Below, in pieces: positions 32,717 through 44,417 of a DNA stretch of 64,000 bases (the stretch's first letter is position 1; every line of letters starts with the position of its first letter). The position numbers and the translations under genes were made by a program. The notes below the pieces were generated by a model. The model was not told the DNA's origin and did no database searches. It was given only the letters and a program-made list of their open reading frames with translations. The DNA comes from Polyporus tsugae (Eukaryota > Basidiomycota > Agaricomycetes > Polyporales > Polyporaceae): positions 1-64,000 of the forward strand of contig JAHRBS010000002.1 of the NCBI GenBank assembly GCA_024305745.1. Reading direction: 5' to 3'.

Positions 32717-33424
32717 TTACGACGACGATCCAATGGTATACAACACGGCAAGGACAAAAACCGGGATCCCAACAACAACCGTCCCCAAGCTCCCCGCCGC
32801 GAGCGCATGAATCGCGCTCAGCCCCTCTGGCGCCCTCTCCGGCGGCACGACAACAATCCCCAGACTCGCGACGGTCGCGCTCCCGACCAGCATGCCCAGC
32901 GCCAGTGTAACCCAACACGCGATCGCCGCGGCGTCGCCCCCATGCCCATTCTCCACAAGGATTGTCACCGCAGGCGCGAGGAGCAAAAGCGCCCCGTCGA
33001 CGATGGCGCACCCCGTGAACGCGACGCGCGCATATGCGGGCGCGACGACGGTGTGGTAGAAGATCGTCCGTATCGGCGTGGTGTAGTGGAGGATGCGCCC
33101 GCCGACGTATGTGGACACGACGTTCAGGCCGAAGCAGGTGAGGACGCCGAGCGCGAGGACGAGCGCGCCGAGGCCCAGAGCTATCGCGATGGCTCCCAGG
33201 TCTGTGCGCCAGTGGAAAGTCTTGAATCTTCGCCATGCCCTGCGGGTTAGACTGGTTCGCGCGGGCTCCGGTTCTTTGTGGGGGTCCGACTCGACGTCAG
33301 GGAATGCGGGAGAGTCGTCGAGGAGGGGGCTTATCGCGGAGCGTGGGGTTGGGACTGGGGAATATTCGACATCGTGCGTGCTGAGACTCGGGGCGAGATG
33401 TGCGTGGATTGAGAGGGAAGACAT
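32717..33424 (-). CDS. Four-helix membrane protein, family B copy B1
   Basis: One exon, 235 residues from MSSLSIHAHLAPSLSTHDVE. The polar N-terminus of about 75 residues ends in a basic patch (RRAWRRFKTFHWR). Four hydrophobic segments follow, including IAIALGLGALVLALGVLTCF, AIVDGALLLLAPAVTILV, WVTLALGMLVGSATVASLGI and AAGSLGTVVVGIPVFVLAVL. The loop VVVPPERAPEGLSAIHALAA is shared exactly with B2. Length, helix number and N-terminal acidity match family A, so A and B may be distant branches of one family (inference). The longer frame up to 33928 crosses decayed sequence and was not used. Confidence 0.65.
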   Translation of the reverse strand: MSSLSIHAHLAPSLSTHDVEYSPVPTPRSAISPLLDDSPAFPDVESDPHKEPEPARTSLTRRAWRRFKTFHWRTDLGAIAIALGLGALVLALGVLTCFGLNVVSTYVGGRILHYTTPIRTIFYHTVVAPAYARVAFTGCAIVDGALLLLAPAVTILVENGHGGDAAAIACWVTLALGMLVGSATVASLGIVVVPPERAPEGLSAIHALAAGSLGTVVVGIPVFVLAVLYTIGSSS

Positions 33425-33499
33425 TTGAGCAGCTATTGTGGCGCAGGCGGTTGGTAGACAGAGTAAGGGAGAGCAGTATAAGAGTGTTCGGCCTCGGTC

Positions 33500-34300
33500 C
33501 ACCAGCGCCTTATAAACAAGACTTCGTGCGAGAGGCGTCTGTTGAAAGATAAGGCATATGTACACAGCACAACAGAAGGTCGGGGAGAAGCAACGTCCGT
33601 CGCCTTGTTTCCTGGTCATAAGCGAATTGACAGAATCGACAAAAGCCATGGGACAACTCCGACGCCACATACGCGAGATGGTAAGCGGTGTACAGAAGCA
33701 ACCACGGCCATACAGGCAGCGCATCCGGTGGCCATGCCAGTGCATGGTCGAGTCTAACCTAGCGATGTTTGCACTTGCGCCGTTTCTGTCGTGGAGAAAG
33801 ATAATGCGGAAGACGCACGCGACATGGCTCTCCAGCAGGTATACCTCATCCGCGGTCGGCATGAAAGGCTGTGTTGGACAATTGTCCAGGTCTGCATCTT
33901 CACCGTCCCTCGCCTTCTCTCGGGTCACTGCTGTCTCTGGTCTTGCCGGTGCGATGCTTCCGCTCTTGCCGTCGATGACCTAGAAGCCCCAGTGGTATGC
34001 ATTGGTTTCTCTGCTTGCGGATGCGCGTGGCATGGGGTTTGGGGGTGCGAATACGGCGACTTAGCTGGTAGGGGTTAGAGTCTGTGCTGAGACTCGAGGG
34101 CGATGTATACGAGTCGCACCACGCGTGCTGGAGTGTCATGAGCAGCCGAACCTGGTCATCTCCTCGGAACCTGGAGACATCTGTGCGCGAGCGGTTGGGG
34201 AGGAGCGCGGTCTAGAGCGTGGGGTTGGACTCGGAGACTTGGAGGTTCTTGAACGCAGGCGGAGACACTGTAACGTGTTGTGACTGCTAATCACACTCTC
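33500..34300 (-). pseudogene. Decayed family B-related sequence upstream of B1
   Basis: Segments such as LLLYTAYHLAYVASELSH (about 33,690) match a stretch upstream of B2 (LLLYAAYRLVYVASKLSH), in broken frames. Near 34,080-34,130 there is a trace of the family B start region (CTGAGACTCGAGGGCGA). These are remnants of at least one further family B gene. Confidence 0.45.
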
Positions 34301-34549
34301 GCCGTCCCTTTTCAGCTGGGCCGGTAGTTCTCAGTTGCACGGCTGAGGAGCATAGTAGAAATATTACTGTACAACATGCCTCCCACCCCAGGCGTGTTTC
34401 GGACAAACGAGGACGATGAGTGCATTTGAACGCAACAAACTAATATTAACTACATGATGATATGGCAATAGCGTACACCCTCCGCCACCAAGCCTACATT
34501 TCAGTACGCTGCATACAATCAATCAAAAATACAATTCCAACACAAACAG

Positions 34550-35224
34550 TTACGAGGACCAGAGCCCAAAGAGACACAACGCGCCAACGCTAAGAGGGAC
34601 ACTCTCAATAACAGCCATCCCCAAGCTCCCCGCCGCGAGCGCATGAATCGCGCTCAGCCCCTCCGGTGCCCTCTCCGGCGGCACCACCACAATCCCCAGA
34701 CTCGCGGCGCTCGCGCTCGCGACCACCATACCCAGGAAGAGCGTGCCCCACCACGCGAGTCCCGCGGCGATGGGCCCGTGCCCGCCCTCGACGGCGAGGG
34801 TTGTCAGCCCACACACGAGGGGCATGAGCACCGCATTCACGATGGCGCTCCCCACGAGCGCGACATGAGCATATGTCGACGTGACCGCCATGCCGTTGGA
34901 GTCTTGGTTGGAGTAGAACCATATCGGTATGGTGTAGTGGAGGATGCGCCCGCCGATGTAGGTAGAGAAGAGGTTCAGGAAGTAGCACATTATGCACATG
35001 GAGACGCCGAGCGCGAGGACGAGCGCGATGAAGCTCAGATCCATTGCGATGGCTCCCAGGTCTGTGCACCGGTTGGAAGTCTTGAATCTTCGCCATATTC
35101 TGCGGGGTGGACTGGTGAGCGCAGGATCCGCTTTGTGGCGGTCTGACTCGGGGACTGGGGAGTATTCGACATCGTCTGTGCTGAGAATCGGGGCGAGATG
35201 TACGTAAGTTAAGAGGGAAGACAT
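34550..35224 (-). CDS. Four-helix membrane protein, family B copy B2
   Basis: One exon, 224 residues from MSSLLTYVHLAPILSTDDVE, with the same layout as B1. RRIWRRFKTSNRCTDLGAIA leads into helix 1. STYIGGRILHYTIPI, VVVPPERAPEGLSAIHALAA and the four helices are kept. Ten or more residues are missing from the N-terminal region relative to B1, and the C-terminus differs (VGALCLFGLWSS). B1 and B2, each with a decayed segment behind it, form a two-unit tandem duplication of about 1.9 kb. Function unknown. Confidence 0.65.
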   Translation of the reverse strand: MSSLLTYVHLAPILSTDDVEYSPVPESDRHKADPALTSPPRRIWRRFKTSNRCTDLGAIAMDLSFIALVLALGVSMCIMCYFLNLFSTYIGGRILHYTIPIWFYSNQDSNGMAVTSTYAHVALVGSAIVNAVLMPLVCGLTTLAVEGGHGPIAAGLAWWGTLFLGMVVASASAASLGIVVVPPERAPEGLSAIHALAAGSLGMAVIESVPLSVGALCLFGLWSS

Positions 35225-35460
35225 TCGAGCAGCGCAGGCGAGAGAGCAGTCAGAGTGTTCGGCGTCGCGATCGGTCCGCCTTATAAGCAACAAGACTTCA
35301 TGCGAGAGGCGCTCGAGGGAGGATACGGGGCTAGCTGTGGTGCACAGCCTGGTGAAAGATAAGACGTATGCACCCAAGTATGCACCACTGCACATGAGCA
35401 CAGTGGAAGGTCGGAGAAAGCAACGTTCATCGCCTTGTTTCCTGCTCGCAATCGACAGAA

Positions 35461-35830
35461 TCAACAACAGCCACTGGCATGGGACAGCTTCGACGCCACA
35501 TACACGAGACGGTAAGCGGCGTACAGAAGCAAGACCACGACCATACAGGCAGCGCATCGAGTGCCACTCGGTGCTAGTGCCTGCACTGGCATAGGCTCAG
35601 ATGCTGTAGCGTGATATCGCTGAAGCACGAGTACACCAACTGGGAATGCGAAGACACTCGCGAGCGTAAAGCCCAGGATGCATCGATGATCACTAAGACG
35701 ATAACTGTGCGTGTCATGCTGAGCACCACCCGCGCAGTTATGACGCCAATCGGTAGTCGACGAGTGTGCACCGGAGACGTTAAAGGGAAGGTGTGCCCTT
35801 TGACGCATCCGAAAGCACGTCTATGTGTAT
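35461..35830 (-). pseudogene. Frameshifted family B-like C-terminal half
   Basis: One frame reads GVITARVVLSMTRTVIVLVI (about 35,740) and the next, after a frame change, LGFTLASVFAFPVGVLVL and MVVVLLLYAAYRLVYVASKL. The three hydrophobic stretches match helices 2-4 of family B in order. No start codon region is present. Confidence 0.45.
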
Positions 35831-36323
35831 GGCAAGTGTATTCTCTTCTGACATGTTCCTCCCTCGCCCTTTTGTGGTAGATGCTGCGACAGAGCCAACA
35901 AGGGTCGAGAACTCACCGCACTCTTCGTCCACCCGGCACGACCATATCCCACCAAGTCCACGATGTAGGACTGTCTCCCGGCAGCATTCTTGGATAGGTG
36001 CAACTCGCTCTATTGACTGTTTGACACAGAACTCTGACCGGTAGGCAAAGTAGGATGAAAAGGCAGAGAGAACTTGGAAGATGGCTTGCAGGGGATAAGG
36101 CCCTAGGACGTTGGCGCTTCCACATATCTCCACCCATCCATGCACGTGACTCGCTGACGCTCAAACCTTTTCACAGAATCCCGGCGGCGACATGCCGTCG
36201 ACTCGTACTCCGGATTCACATTCAGTGAGTGGCAGATTGATACTAATCGTGTTCCGCGAGCGCAAATACTGTATAATACATTACTAATGACCACAGGCAA
36301 GTCATCTACGCGGTAAACGACGT
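35831..36323. other. Intergenic, nothing recognised
   Basis: Short unrelated frames only. No repeat or RNA gene is visible. Confidence 0.4.
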
Positions 36324-37014
36324 TCATCGATTCATCGCTTTAGAGAAAACACCAAACACCCTTGCCAAAGCGGACGGAGTGGCAGGCGTCACCGGCAGCT
36401 CCTTCTCGCAGTCCGCATCCCCCCTCGGAGCCCTCGCGGACGCCGACAACGGCGAAGGGATCTTCCACCCGCGCCGACTCCTCAACAAAGTAGAAGTTTG
36501 CGGCGACCTAGAGTCCAAATTCATACGGCGTTCGCCTGAGAGCTGCGCCCTCATCTCAACGCTATCCCCCGTCCCAGCTCGCGACACCGGGGGGCTCTCG
36601 AAGATGACCCCACCCAAGACGGCGGCAGCAGCGCCGAACTGGTCCTGCGTTACTGCAAAGTCTTATCAAAACACATTCATCGACAGTATCATAGGATTAC
36701 TCACGCGTCTTCGCGTCTACGCCTGCATTTCTCAGGCTGGTCCTCTTCCGGAGCGGGAGTGTCCCGGGGTTGGCTAGCGACGATTTCGTATCGACAGAGC
36801 CGGCGTCGAAGATGAGCGAGGCGGCTCCAACGCCGTAGAGCCGTTGCTTCCGTGCGCCGTTATCTGCCTTCCAAGGAAGACGAATCTTCCTAGTCTGTTC
36901 CCGAGACCCTGTATTGTGAATTTCAATACTGCATCGTTCGGGAACACGTCGAAGCTTGAATATGAACGCACCTTTCTTTAACGGATCAGTGGTAGATAGA
37001 CTATACTGGCTCAT
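36324..37014 (-). CDS. Hypothetical protein, two exons
   Basis: Exons 37014-36705 and 36652-36324 are joined by a 52-nt intron (donor GTGAGT, acceptor TTTGCAG) with matching phase, giving 212 residues. There is no signal peptide or membrane helix. The N-terminal half (GAFIFKLRRVPERCSIEIHN) could form a small beta domain. The C-terminal half is rich in Ser, Arg and Pro. I do not recognise the family. The splice signals and the phase match are the main evidence for a gene. Confidence 0.45.
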
Positions 37015-37080
37015 CGCAGGACGAGGAAAGGCGAGTATGGACGTAAAGGAAGTCTGAAGACTCCCGCGATGACGACAGGT

Positions 37081-37900
37081 TTATATCGCGGAGGACCGCT
37101 CTTTCGCATTCAGATCGTGGTAGAGACGGGTGCCTAGGCTCTCGGTTACTGGGTTGTCATCATCACCTCGGATAGCTCTGGCCGTGTACAAGGGCACTGT
37201 TCTAGTCTCGTGCGGCACCAAGAGAAGTACCAGTGAGTCTCTTTGTGTCGTACAAGGGACGCTTGATTCTGATATCCGTTCCAAAGTCCGGAAAATGATC
37301 GTGACAATAGAAAACAAATTGGATAGTCCTGGGATCAATTTCGACTCACCAATATGCGGCACGTTAAAGCATCTACGAAATCAGCCAAGTTGAGCCACTT
37401 CGGCGCACAACGCCGTAGTCAAAAGGCGAACTGGAACGTGTTGAAGTGGGCGAAAATCGATATCCGTGACGATGGGCCAGCGCCTGAACGTGGGATGTTC
37501 AATGGACCTTGCTCGTAAACAAAAGAACCTGGGAACTTGCCAAGGTGCAGTGAGGCGATCAGAATATTGTGGTAAGTACAAGGTCGAGAGGGCGTCCTTA
37601 TGTTGTCGCTTCCTTGCCTGCTTGTCCGATCGAAGTTCGCTCCCATGCACCCACAAGTCCGGCGCCGGTTGCCGGCATGAGCGGTGAGGCCAGAAGCATC
37701 ACAGAGTAGACGCAGACCGCGGAACGTGGACAGAACAAAACGGATGGGAGCAAATTGGTCTGCTTCTGTTCCTGCCTAGATAATGAAAATATGTCTTGCA
37801 CAACGACGAATCAGCCTCGTGATACTCTCTGCGACCAAGACAACTCACCGGTCGGCATCATGTGTGCTAGACTGTCAGCCTGAGCTGTCGGCCGGCGTTG
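37081..37900 (-). other. Possible multi-exon gene, unresolved
   Basis: The minus strand has a 119-codon open stretch (37,775-37,419) after an acceptor-like ATCTAG. There is also a second stretch (37,290-37,081) that can be spliced at GTGAGTCG...ATATCAG to read RCFNVPHIESSVPCTTQRDS and on to a stop. I could not link the two or name a family. Expression data would be needed to call a gene. Confidence 0.25.
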
Positions 37901-38307
37901 CTACTACTGCCTGTGTTCTATATGACCCAATACCCGAAATATCAAGTCCTGGAACTCACCGATTGAGTATGGACCGTACGCGACTAGTCGAGTTTCTCCA
38001 CGAGGACTGACGCAAGTTTTACTAAAGCTCTTCCCGTGAACGTAAGTATGACGGTTCAGTGGAGCCCGGAATGAAATGACTGGCAGGAATCTACGAAGGT
38101 GTAACCTCCAACGTCAACACGCTCTCCGAGAGAAGGAAGTAGACAAGATAATGAGAATGTTCGCTGTGTGTTGTATAATAGTGTATCGTCTGGTATGGCA
38201 TGACTCCGATATATTGACGCACCCACAACCTTGTCTCCCCTAGGCAGACCTAAGACGATCTGTGGGGGGAAGGAGGGACCCACAAACCGACCGCGAGTCC
38301 ACGGCGC

Positions 38308-41300
38308 TCACACATTCAGCGCGTTCCGCCACTTCGCCCCGCCCACCTCGCCCAGCACGCGCTCGACCTCCACATACTCGAGGTTGAGCGCCACGCGCCG
38401 GTCTCCTTCTGGCCTTCGTGCGACCGCCGCGCCCTCCTCCGCGATCAACGCATGCGACGAGAGCAGCCCGTCCAGGACAAGCCCGAGCTCGTCAGCCGAC
38501 GGCCTACGCCGCGGCTCGTCCTCCGCAAGTAGGTTCAAGTATATCCTGTGCTGGTTCTCGACCTGCGACATGCCAGTGTCCATGTCAGGCGCAGGAACGG
38601 AGCGGGAAAGGAAAAAAGAGAAAACGCGCACCTCTCCCCACTTGATCTCCTCGACGCCCTCCCTCCGCACGCACTTGACGAGCGCGGCGAGCACAAGGCG
38701 CTCGTGGAAGCCGAGCTCGCGGAGGAACGCCGCCGTCGGGCTGTTCTGCATGTCCTTGATGACGGCCTTGACGTCGTCCGTGCGCGCGGGCTTGCCGCGC
38801 GCGTGCACGAGCTCGACGGTGCGCCGGCAGACGTCGAGCACGCGCCGCGCGTCGCCGCTGATCGACGCGACCTTCATCGCCGCGAACTTGAGCGCGTCGG
38901 GCGCGATCACGTCCGGGGCGGACGCGGGGAGGGGCGGGTGCGCGGTGCGGGCGGCGAGGAGGCGCGCTTTGACGATCGCTTCGAGCTGGGGGGTCGTGTA
39001 CGGCTGGAAGTTGATGCGGACCATGCCTGGTATGCGTGACGCGTCAAGATTAGATTATATGCACTGAAAAGGCGTAAGGGAGAGGACGCACCCAGACGGC
39101 TGCGCACCCGCCCGGTCATCACGCGCTCAGGGAGGTCCATCGTGTTCGCGACAGCGAGCACGACAAGCTTCGACCCGGCGAGCGTCGGCCAGTTGAAGAA
39201 GTTGTACACCACGTCCTGCTTCGTCGTCATCAGCTGGTCGAGCTCGTCCATCAGCACCACACTGTACGACCGCGCCCCCTTCTCAGTCAGCATACGTCCC
39301 GACGGCGTGTAAGTAGCGACGACCACGCACCAAGCATGCCCGCCCATGGGGCCAACCTGCTCGCGGCCCGCGCTCGCAAAGTGCTTGGAGAGGTTCCGGA
39401 GAGCCTCCTTCGCGCTGACCTTCATGTGCCCGTCCCTTGCTGCGTCGTGCCCGCAGACGGCCTCCCAGAGGAGGCCGTACGCCGCGGCGGGCTCGGGGAT
39501 CTTCAAGCCGTTGATCTCAACGTACTCGAACGGGTTGGCCTCCTGCAGAATACGAGCGAGGGTCAGCTAACTCGTGGGGAGGGAGGAGACGTGTGGACGG
39601 ATACGGACGTTCTGCTCCGCCATGCGCTTCAGCTCGCGCACGACCGCGTGCACCGTCGCCGTCTTGCCCGTCCCCGGCACCCCAGATATATCTACCGTGT
39701 CCAGTGCACCCACCCATCGTCAGAGTCGGGGTTCGCATACAACGATGGTCAGCATCCCTAAACGAATCAAACTAGCGAAAAACGAAGCACGCACAGATGC
39801 ACCCCCCACTCCCCTCCTCAAGCAGCTCCTCAACCGCCCTCAGCACCCGCCCGTACTCCTCCTCGCGGCACGGCAGCGCCCCCGGGCGCGCCGCGACGTG
39901 CAGGACGTGCATCGCGCGCAGCCACGCGTCGCCCTCGAGCCCGCTCGCCAGCGCGAGTTCCAGCGTGCCCTCCGCGGGCGGTGGTGGGCGCACCGCGAGC
40001 GCCGTCTTCTTGCGCCGGCGCAGCGCGGCCTTCGAGTGTGGCGTCGGCTGCGCCTTGTCGGTGCGTGCTCGGGGCCGGCGCGGCGTCTTGGGCGTGCGTG
40101 GGGTTGAGGGAACGGCGCGTTTGCGCTTGCCTCCGCGGCCGCGGCGGGAGGGGGTTTGCGGTACTGCGGCGGACGCAGGTTCGTCATCTTCCACGTGGTT
40201 GTCGCGGTTGTCGGCTTCGTCTTCGGAGGGCCCGCCTTCGCTGCCGTCCTCGTCTTCGGAGCCGGAGGCGGGGGGTGCTTGGAACTCGTCCCCCGAGTCC
40301 GCGTCCGACTCGGATTGGGAATGGTCGACGCGGCGGCGCTTGCGCGGGGTTCCCCGACCTCTCGCCTTGGTCCGCCTCTCTGCATGCTCGTCGTCGGACT
40401 CCGCATACATGCGTCTCCGCGTCGCCTCCTGTGCAGGCTTGACCGTCCAGAGCTCCTTGTTCGGCCAAGGGCCGCCCGCGATGGCGTCGCGCTCAAGGAC
40501 GTTGTCGTCGCTCGGGACGGCCTGGATCGCGCCCTCGCGGAATGCATCCCAGTTGAGTTCGTAGTAGATCCCGCGTTGGGGGTTGACGGCGGTGCGGCAG
40601 AAGAAGGCGGTGTGCGACACCTTGGCGACGGAGGAGATGGTGGCCGAGGCGCGGACTGCGGAGGACGAGGACGAGGAGACGGTGCATGGGGCGAGGATGA
40701 AGCTGGTGGCGAGCACGCCTGTGCCGGAGAGGTGGTAGAGGACTTCGTTCTGGGGGCGGGGCAAAGATTAGCATGTTGGATGGAGGGATACAGACGGGAG
40801 TTGATGCAAGGTCTCGTGCGCGATGGGATACCGACCACGGAAGTTGAGATGGTCGCCGACGCGCGGTGGACGACAGGTTGAGGGGGATTACGGAAAGCCG
40901 ACAGCGGGAAGGGAAAGAGCAACGAAAATGACATACCTCGCAGAAGTCTCTCTGTACCCTGTGTTTAGGCAGCTCATTGGGACGGACGAACCAATGGACC
41001 AGGACGCGGAGGGGAGCGTTGGGCGGGAGGTTGTCGCCCTCGACCTTCCATATGGCCATGATCACGGCCACACTCGGAATCTTGGAGGTGGCACTTGCCC
41101 TGATGAGGACGGTGTCGCCGACGGTGAACACATCTGATGCGTCTGGGTCGCTCCTGCATGGGCGAGCGACCTTGCCGTACGTCCGTGTGGGTGCGCGGGT
41201 GGAAGGCTGACGACCGGACTTGCGGGAGAAGGCGTGGTAAAAGTGGGTGCGATAGGTATCGACGGGGGCATTGTCCGGATGTTCGTTGTAGAGGAGGTCA

Positions 41301-41440
41301 GAGGGATGTGATTGACGGGAGTGGAGGAGGCGGGAGGGGACGACGTCTGCGGAGGCAGTGGGTGGGGGAGAGGCGAATCTGTCGTCGACGACGACTGGCT
41401 GGCCGCGGCGGGAGCGTCGAGGAGTGGTCGGCTCAGACAT
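38308..41440 (-). CDS. ORC1: Origin recognition complex subunit 1, left copy
   Basis: Seven exons (41440-40937, 40749-39795, 39691-39609, 39542-39331, 39261-39092, 39026-38632, 38562-38308) encode 857 residues. ORC1 is the ATPase of the complex that marks replication origins and loads MCM. A BAH domain spans exons 1 and 2 ([69 protein letters not shown]). A disordered, acidic and basic linker with a nuclear signal (PRKRRRVD) follows. The AAA+ part has Walker A GVPGTGKT, Walker [10 protein letters not shown], sensor 1 [11 protein letters not shown] and RVRSRLGM, then a winged helix to the C-terminus. The linker is longer than in yeast. Every exon has the same length as in the right copy; I count about 13 residue differences. 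Confidence 0.92.
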
Positions 41441-42573
41441 GGAATAGGATCCTGGCGCAGAGCAGACGGACACGAGCACAGGACTTGGAACTTGGAGAGC
41501 GGCAGTCGCGGGGATCGAGACAAGACACACTCCGACGCGACCACCGCATGACGTGACACCACTGTGACATCCTGTGACAGGACGCGTTTTCACAGGCGTG
41601 CGCGTCTGTGGCAGAGGTGACGGTCTCCCATGTCAGTAGATGTCATCTACAGCGACGACCACGACTCCTTCCTTCTTGTACTCCGGGCCAGCCCCGTTTC
41701 CACATCGCTCACCGTGCCTCACATAGACATATACATTGGACTGACATCTCCGGCCGGGGCCGGATCCGGATCCGTCAGCACCACTAGTTTGCGATGCCGT
41801 GACGTCGACCATCGATGCCCCCACGGATATCATCTCACAGTGCTTTCATCTTCTTCAACTTGACCAGCTTCTCCTGCTCACGAACATATCTACACACCTA
41901 CTCTCGCCCGCATCTCAAAGCCCTTATCGATCTCGGCGCATTTGACTCTGGGGAGCCCCATCCCGGCTTATTACCCACTGCTTGATCTCTACCATACTTC
42001 TGCTGTTGCTCGCGATGCGGCCTATTCCCAGCAGCCTATAGCTCGACTCGCTGCCGTCTTGCTCCCCGCCGGCGCGCGCCTAGGTACCGATCGACTTTCT
42101 AATATTTTCAACTGTCCATGAATATAACAAAAATACCCCCGCACTGTCGGTCTGTACGACGAGTTTCATCTCCAATGTCTATCTCAAATTTGCACCCCCT
42201 CCGATGTTTGGATGTCTTCGTGGCTGTCCGAGACCGGCCTGGCTTCCTGTCCTTCACCGTGCACCTACGAGCAGGGTGTTTGGCGTCATTGTTCGACGTT
42301 CCAGCTCCCCCGGACTATGATGACCTCAGCTATTCTTTGGGGTAGTATGGGCAGTACCAACTTCAGTGATGTTCATCCACGTTTCGTGCTCCAGGTTTCG
42401 ATGGTTGTGCCCCACGAGTGTCATCCACGTGACTCTTTAGCTTCGGGCGCTCCGACTGCGGGGAAACCTGGCGTCAGTGGCGGGCCTTGGCCTTGGACGA
42501 GCTAAGTTAAAAGCTAACGGCCACCAACCCAACCTCTGCGCACTGTTCGCAACAAACCATCCCTGCCGCCGCA
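41441..42573. other. 5' flank of left ORC1 and inner arm sequence
   Basis: About 1.1 kb without an intact gene. The part up to about 42,165 belongs to the inverted duplication. The remainder (42,166-42,573) is the upstream region of the next gene. A short frame trace is present but not convincing. Confidence 0.5.
41553..41579 (-). promoter_or_regulatory. Three TGTCAC boxes upstream of left ORC1
   Basis: On the minus strand TGTCAC occurs three times at 10-11 nt spacing, about 110-140 bp upstream of the ATG. The same triplet stands before the right ORC1 copy. One-turn spacing suggests a protein binding site, but no factor can be named. Confidence 0.5.
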
Positions 42574-44148
42574 ATGTCCAACGTCATCCAGGCCGTCGAC
42601 AATACAGAGCCCGCTCTCGCAGAGGAGTTCATCCAGGAATGTTTCCACTCGTATCTCAAGTCCTCCTTGAGTCATGCAAAGGTCGAGGGACTCTTGGACG
42701 AAAGTGCACTCGCGAGTGCCGAGGCCGATCTTATGATAACTGGTGCGTCTCATCGTCATCATGTCTAGCGTATATGTTGATACGGTCGAGCAGGGCCCGC
42801 ACTGTGTCTCTATTTCGCCGCCCTCCGATCAACTACCAGTCCCCCATGTGTCCCTCTCCCCCGCCGTGCCAAGAATGGTTCTAGCCTACCCCCTACCGAC
42901 CTCTCCCTCACCAATTGTCCACCGGCATTTCGTCAATTCCTCATCGTCTGGTCGCAGCTCGTGCCCTCCATACAAGCCCTCACCCCAGAGCACCAACACG
43001 ACCTCGCGCGCGTTATCTGCGGGCTCGAACCACAAGCCACCCCCCTCAATCCCCGCCTGAACGGCATCGCTGCGGACCTCCGCGCGGTCGCGATCGAGAT
43101 CAGTATGCGCCGGACGTTCCAGGAGAAGTACGCCGGCGACTTGCAGGTCGCGCTCGATAGCGGGATCCCCCGGTCCCCCGGAGGGAGGGCGCTTAAGGCG
43201 AGTTTCGTCCCTCCTCCAAGCTACGACGACCGACCCCAGCCTGGTCCCGCGGGACCGCCGCCATCCTCTCCGCCACCCACGTCCCCCACAAACCTCCCCC
43301 TACCCTCGTCTCCACCCCCGTCCGCGTCGACGCTCAGCGTCCCCGCCTCGTCCAGCCGCGCCGCGCGTCGCACGCACTCCCCAAGCTCGTCCATCTCGTC
43401 GTCCGTCGCGAGCTCTGCGCGCTCCCCCTCGCCTTCCACACAGTCCGAAGTGTTCTCGCCCACGATCCTCGCCGAGGACGTGCCCGGGATCGAGTTCATC
43501 CGCGAGACGCTGTACGCCGCGCTCGCAGACGTGCTCGAGCGCCGCCCCGAGCTGCGGCGGCTGCTCCGCGCGGACCCCGCGCGCACGTACTTTGCCGCCG
43601 TCGCGCTCGCGATCCTCGACGTCGCCGCGTCGTCCGCGACGCGCCGGAGCCCCCAGAAGCCGCTCGATCTCGATCTCGCACTCGACGGCCTGCCCCCGAG
43701 CCCGAGAGGGCGGGGTGCGGACGAGCCGGTGATACGCGGCGTGCTAGGCCAGACGCTGCCGCTGAGCGAGTGCCCGGAGGGGCTGAGGCCGTTCATGGCG
43801 GAGTTGTGCGGGATCGGGGTGAAGCTGCACGAGATGGAGGAGGAGGACTCGGGGACGACGGTGCGCGCGCTGCAGCGCGGGAAGGAGCCGCCGGTGCCGC
43901 GGCTGGAGCGGGTGCGCGAGGTGTTGGAGCGCGGGGTGGGGCATGCGAGGAGGGAGAGCGATCTGGGGCGGGCGGGCGATGGGGAGGAGGAGATGAGGAG
44001 GCGGAGGACGAGCACGGAGGGGAGGGCGGTGGCTTTTGCGAATCGGATCAATGCGCTGGCGTTGGGGATGACGAAGTTGAGGGCGTTTAGGGAGAGGCAG
44101 GAGACGGTGTTCAAAGTCTTGGCGGGCGTGGGCGGGGCGGGGTCGTAG
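42574..44148 (+). CDS. Hypothetical protein with Pro/Ser-rich centre
   Basis: Two exons, 42574-42742 and about 42794-44148, are joined by a short intron ending in a GAG/CAG tandem acceptor. They give about 507 residues starting MSNVIQAVDNTEPALAEEFI. The first 150 residues look helical (FRQFLIVWSQLVPSIQAL, ISMRRTFQEKYAGDLQVALD). A low-complexity Pro/Ser stretch follows, then another helical region (FIRETLYAALADVLERRPEL, ALQRGKEPPVPRLERVREVL). No transmembrane or catalytic motif is seen and I do not recognise the family. The gene sits in the spacer of the inverted duplication and is single-copy here. Exon 2 could hide a further small intron near its start. Confidence 0.6.
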
Positions 44149-44417
44149 GTTGCGGGACGAGGAGGCGGGTTTGGGGGTGTGGCCGGTGTGAGTCCTATGA
44201 TTAGGATTTTGATCATGTGTAGTATTAGTGTATGATTTGTGTAATGTGCACGGTGATACCCCTACTTATGTGTTGTATATCTAGGCACAGTTTGTTCGTC
44301 GACTCCTTCCACTCCGCTGTCCTCTGCCAAGTGATTCTGGCCTCGATGAACACCTAAGGTACCACTTTGCTCGCACTTGCTCTGTTGTGACTCACGATCC
44401 ACGTCTTCGCTGGTCCA
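44149..44417. other. Short intergenic gap
   Basis: 3' flank of the preceding gene; nothing else seen. Confidence 0.4.

Larger units (their letters stand above)
37970..42165. repeat. Left arm of the ORC1 inverted duplication
   Basis: This arm is the reverse complement of 51,611-57,452 plus 48,455-49,110, apart from insertions in the right arm. It contains a complete ORC1 gene and its 5' flank. The outer end (37,970) matches only the last codons of the F-box gene that is complete beside the right arm. The inner end lies near the shared sequence GCACTGTCGGTCTGT at about 42,140-42,165. Confidence 0.85.

Noticed and set aside
32472..33236. 254-codon minus-strand frame overlapping B1 in another frame
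   Set aside because: Arg/Gly-rich shadow of the B1 coding sequence, which has the conserved membrane segments.
38548..39039. Plus-strand frame opposite ORC1 exon 6 ([16 protein letters not shown]...)
   Set aside because: Pure antisense shadow; the same frame is mirrored at 56437-56928.
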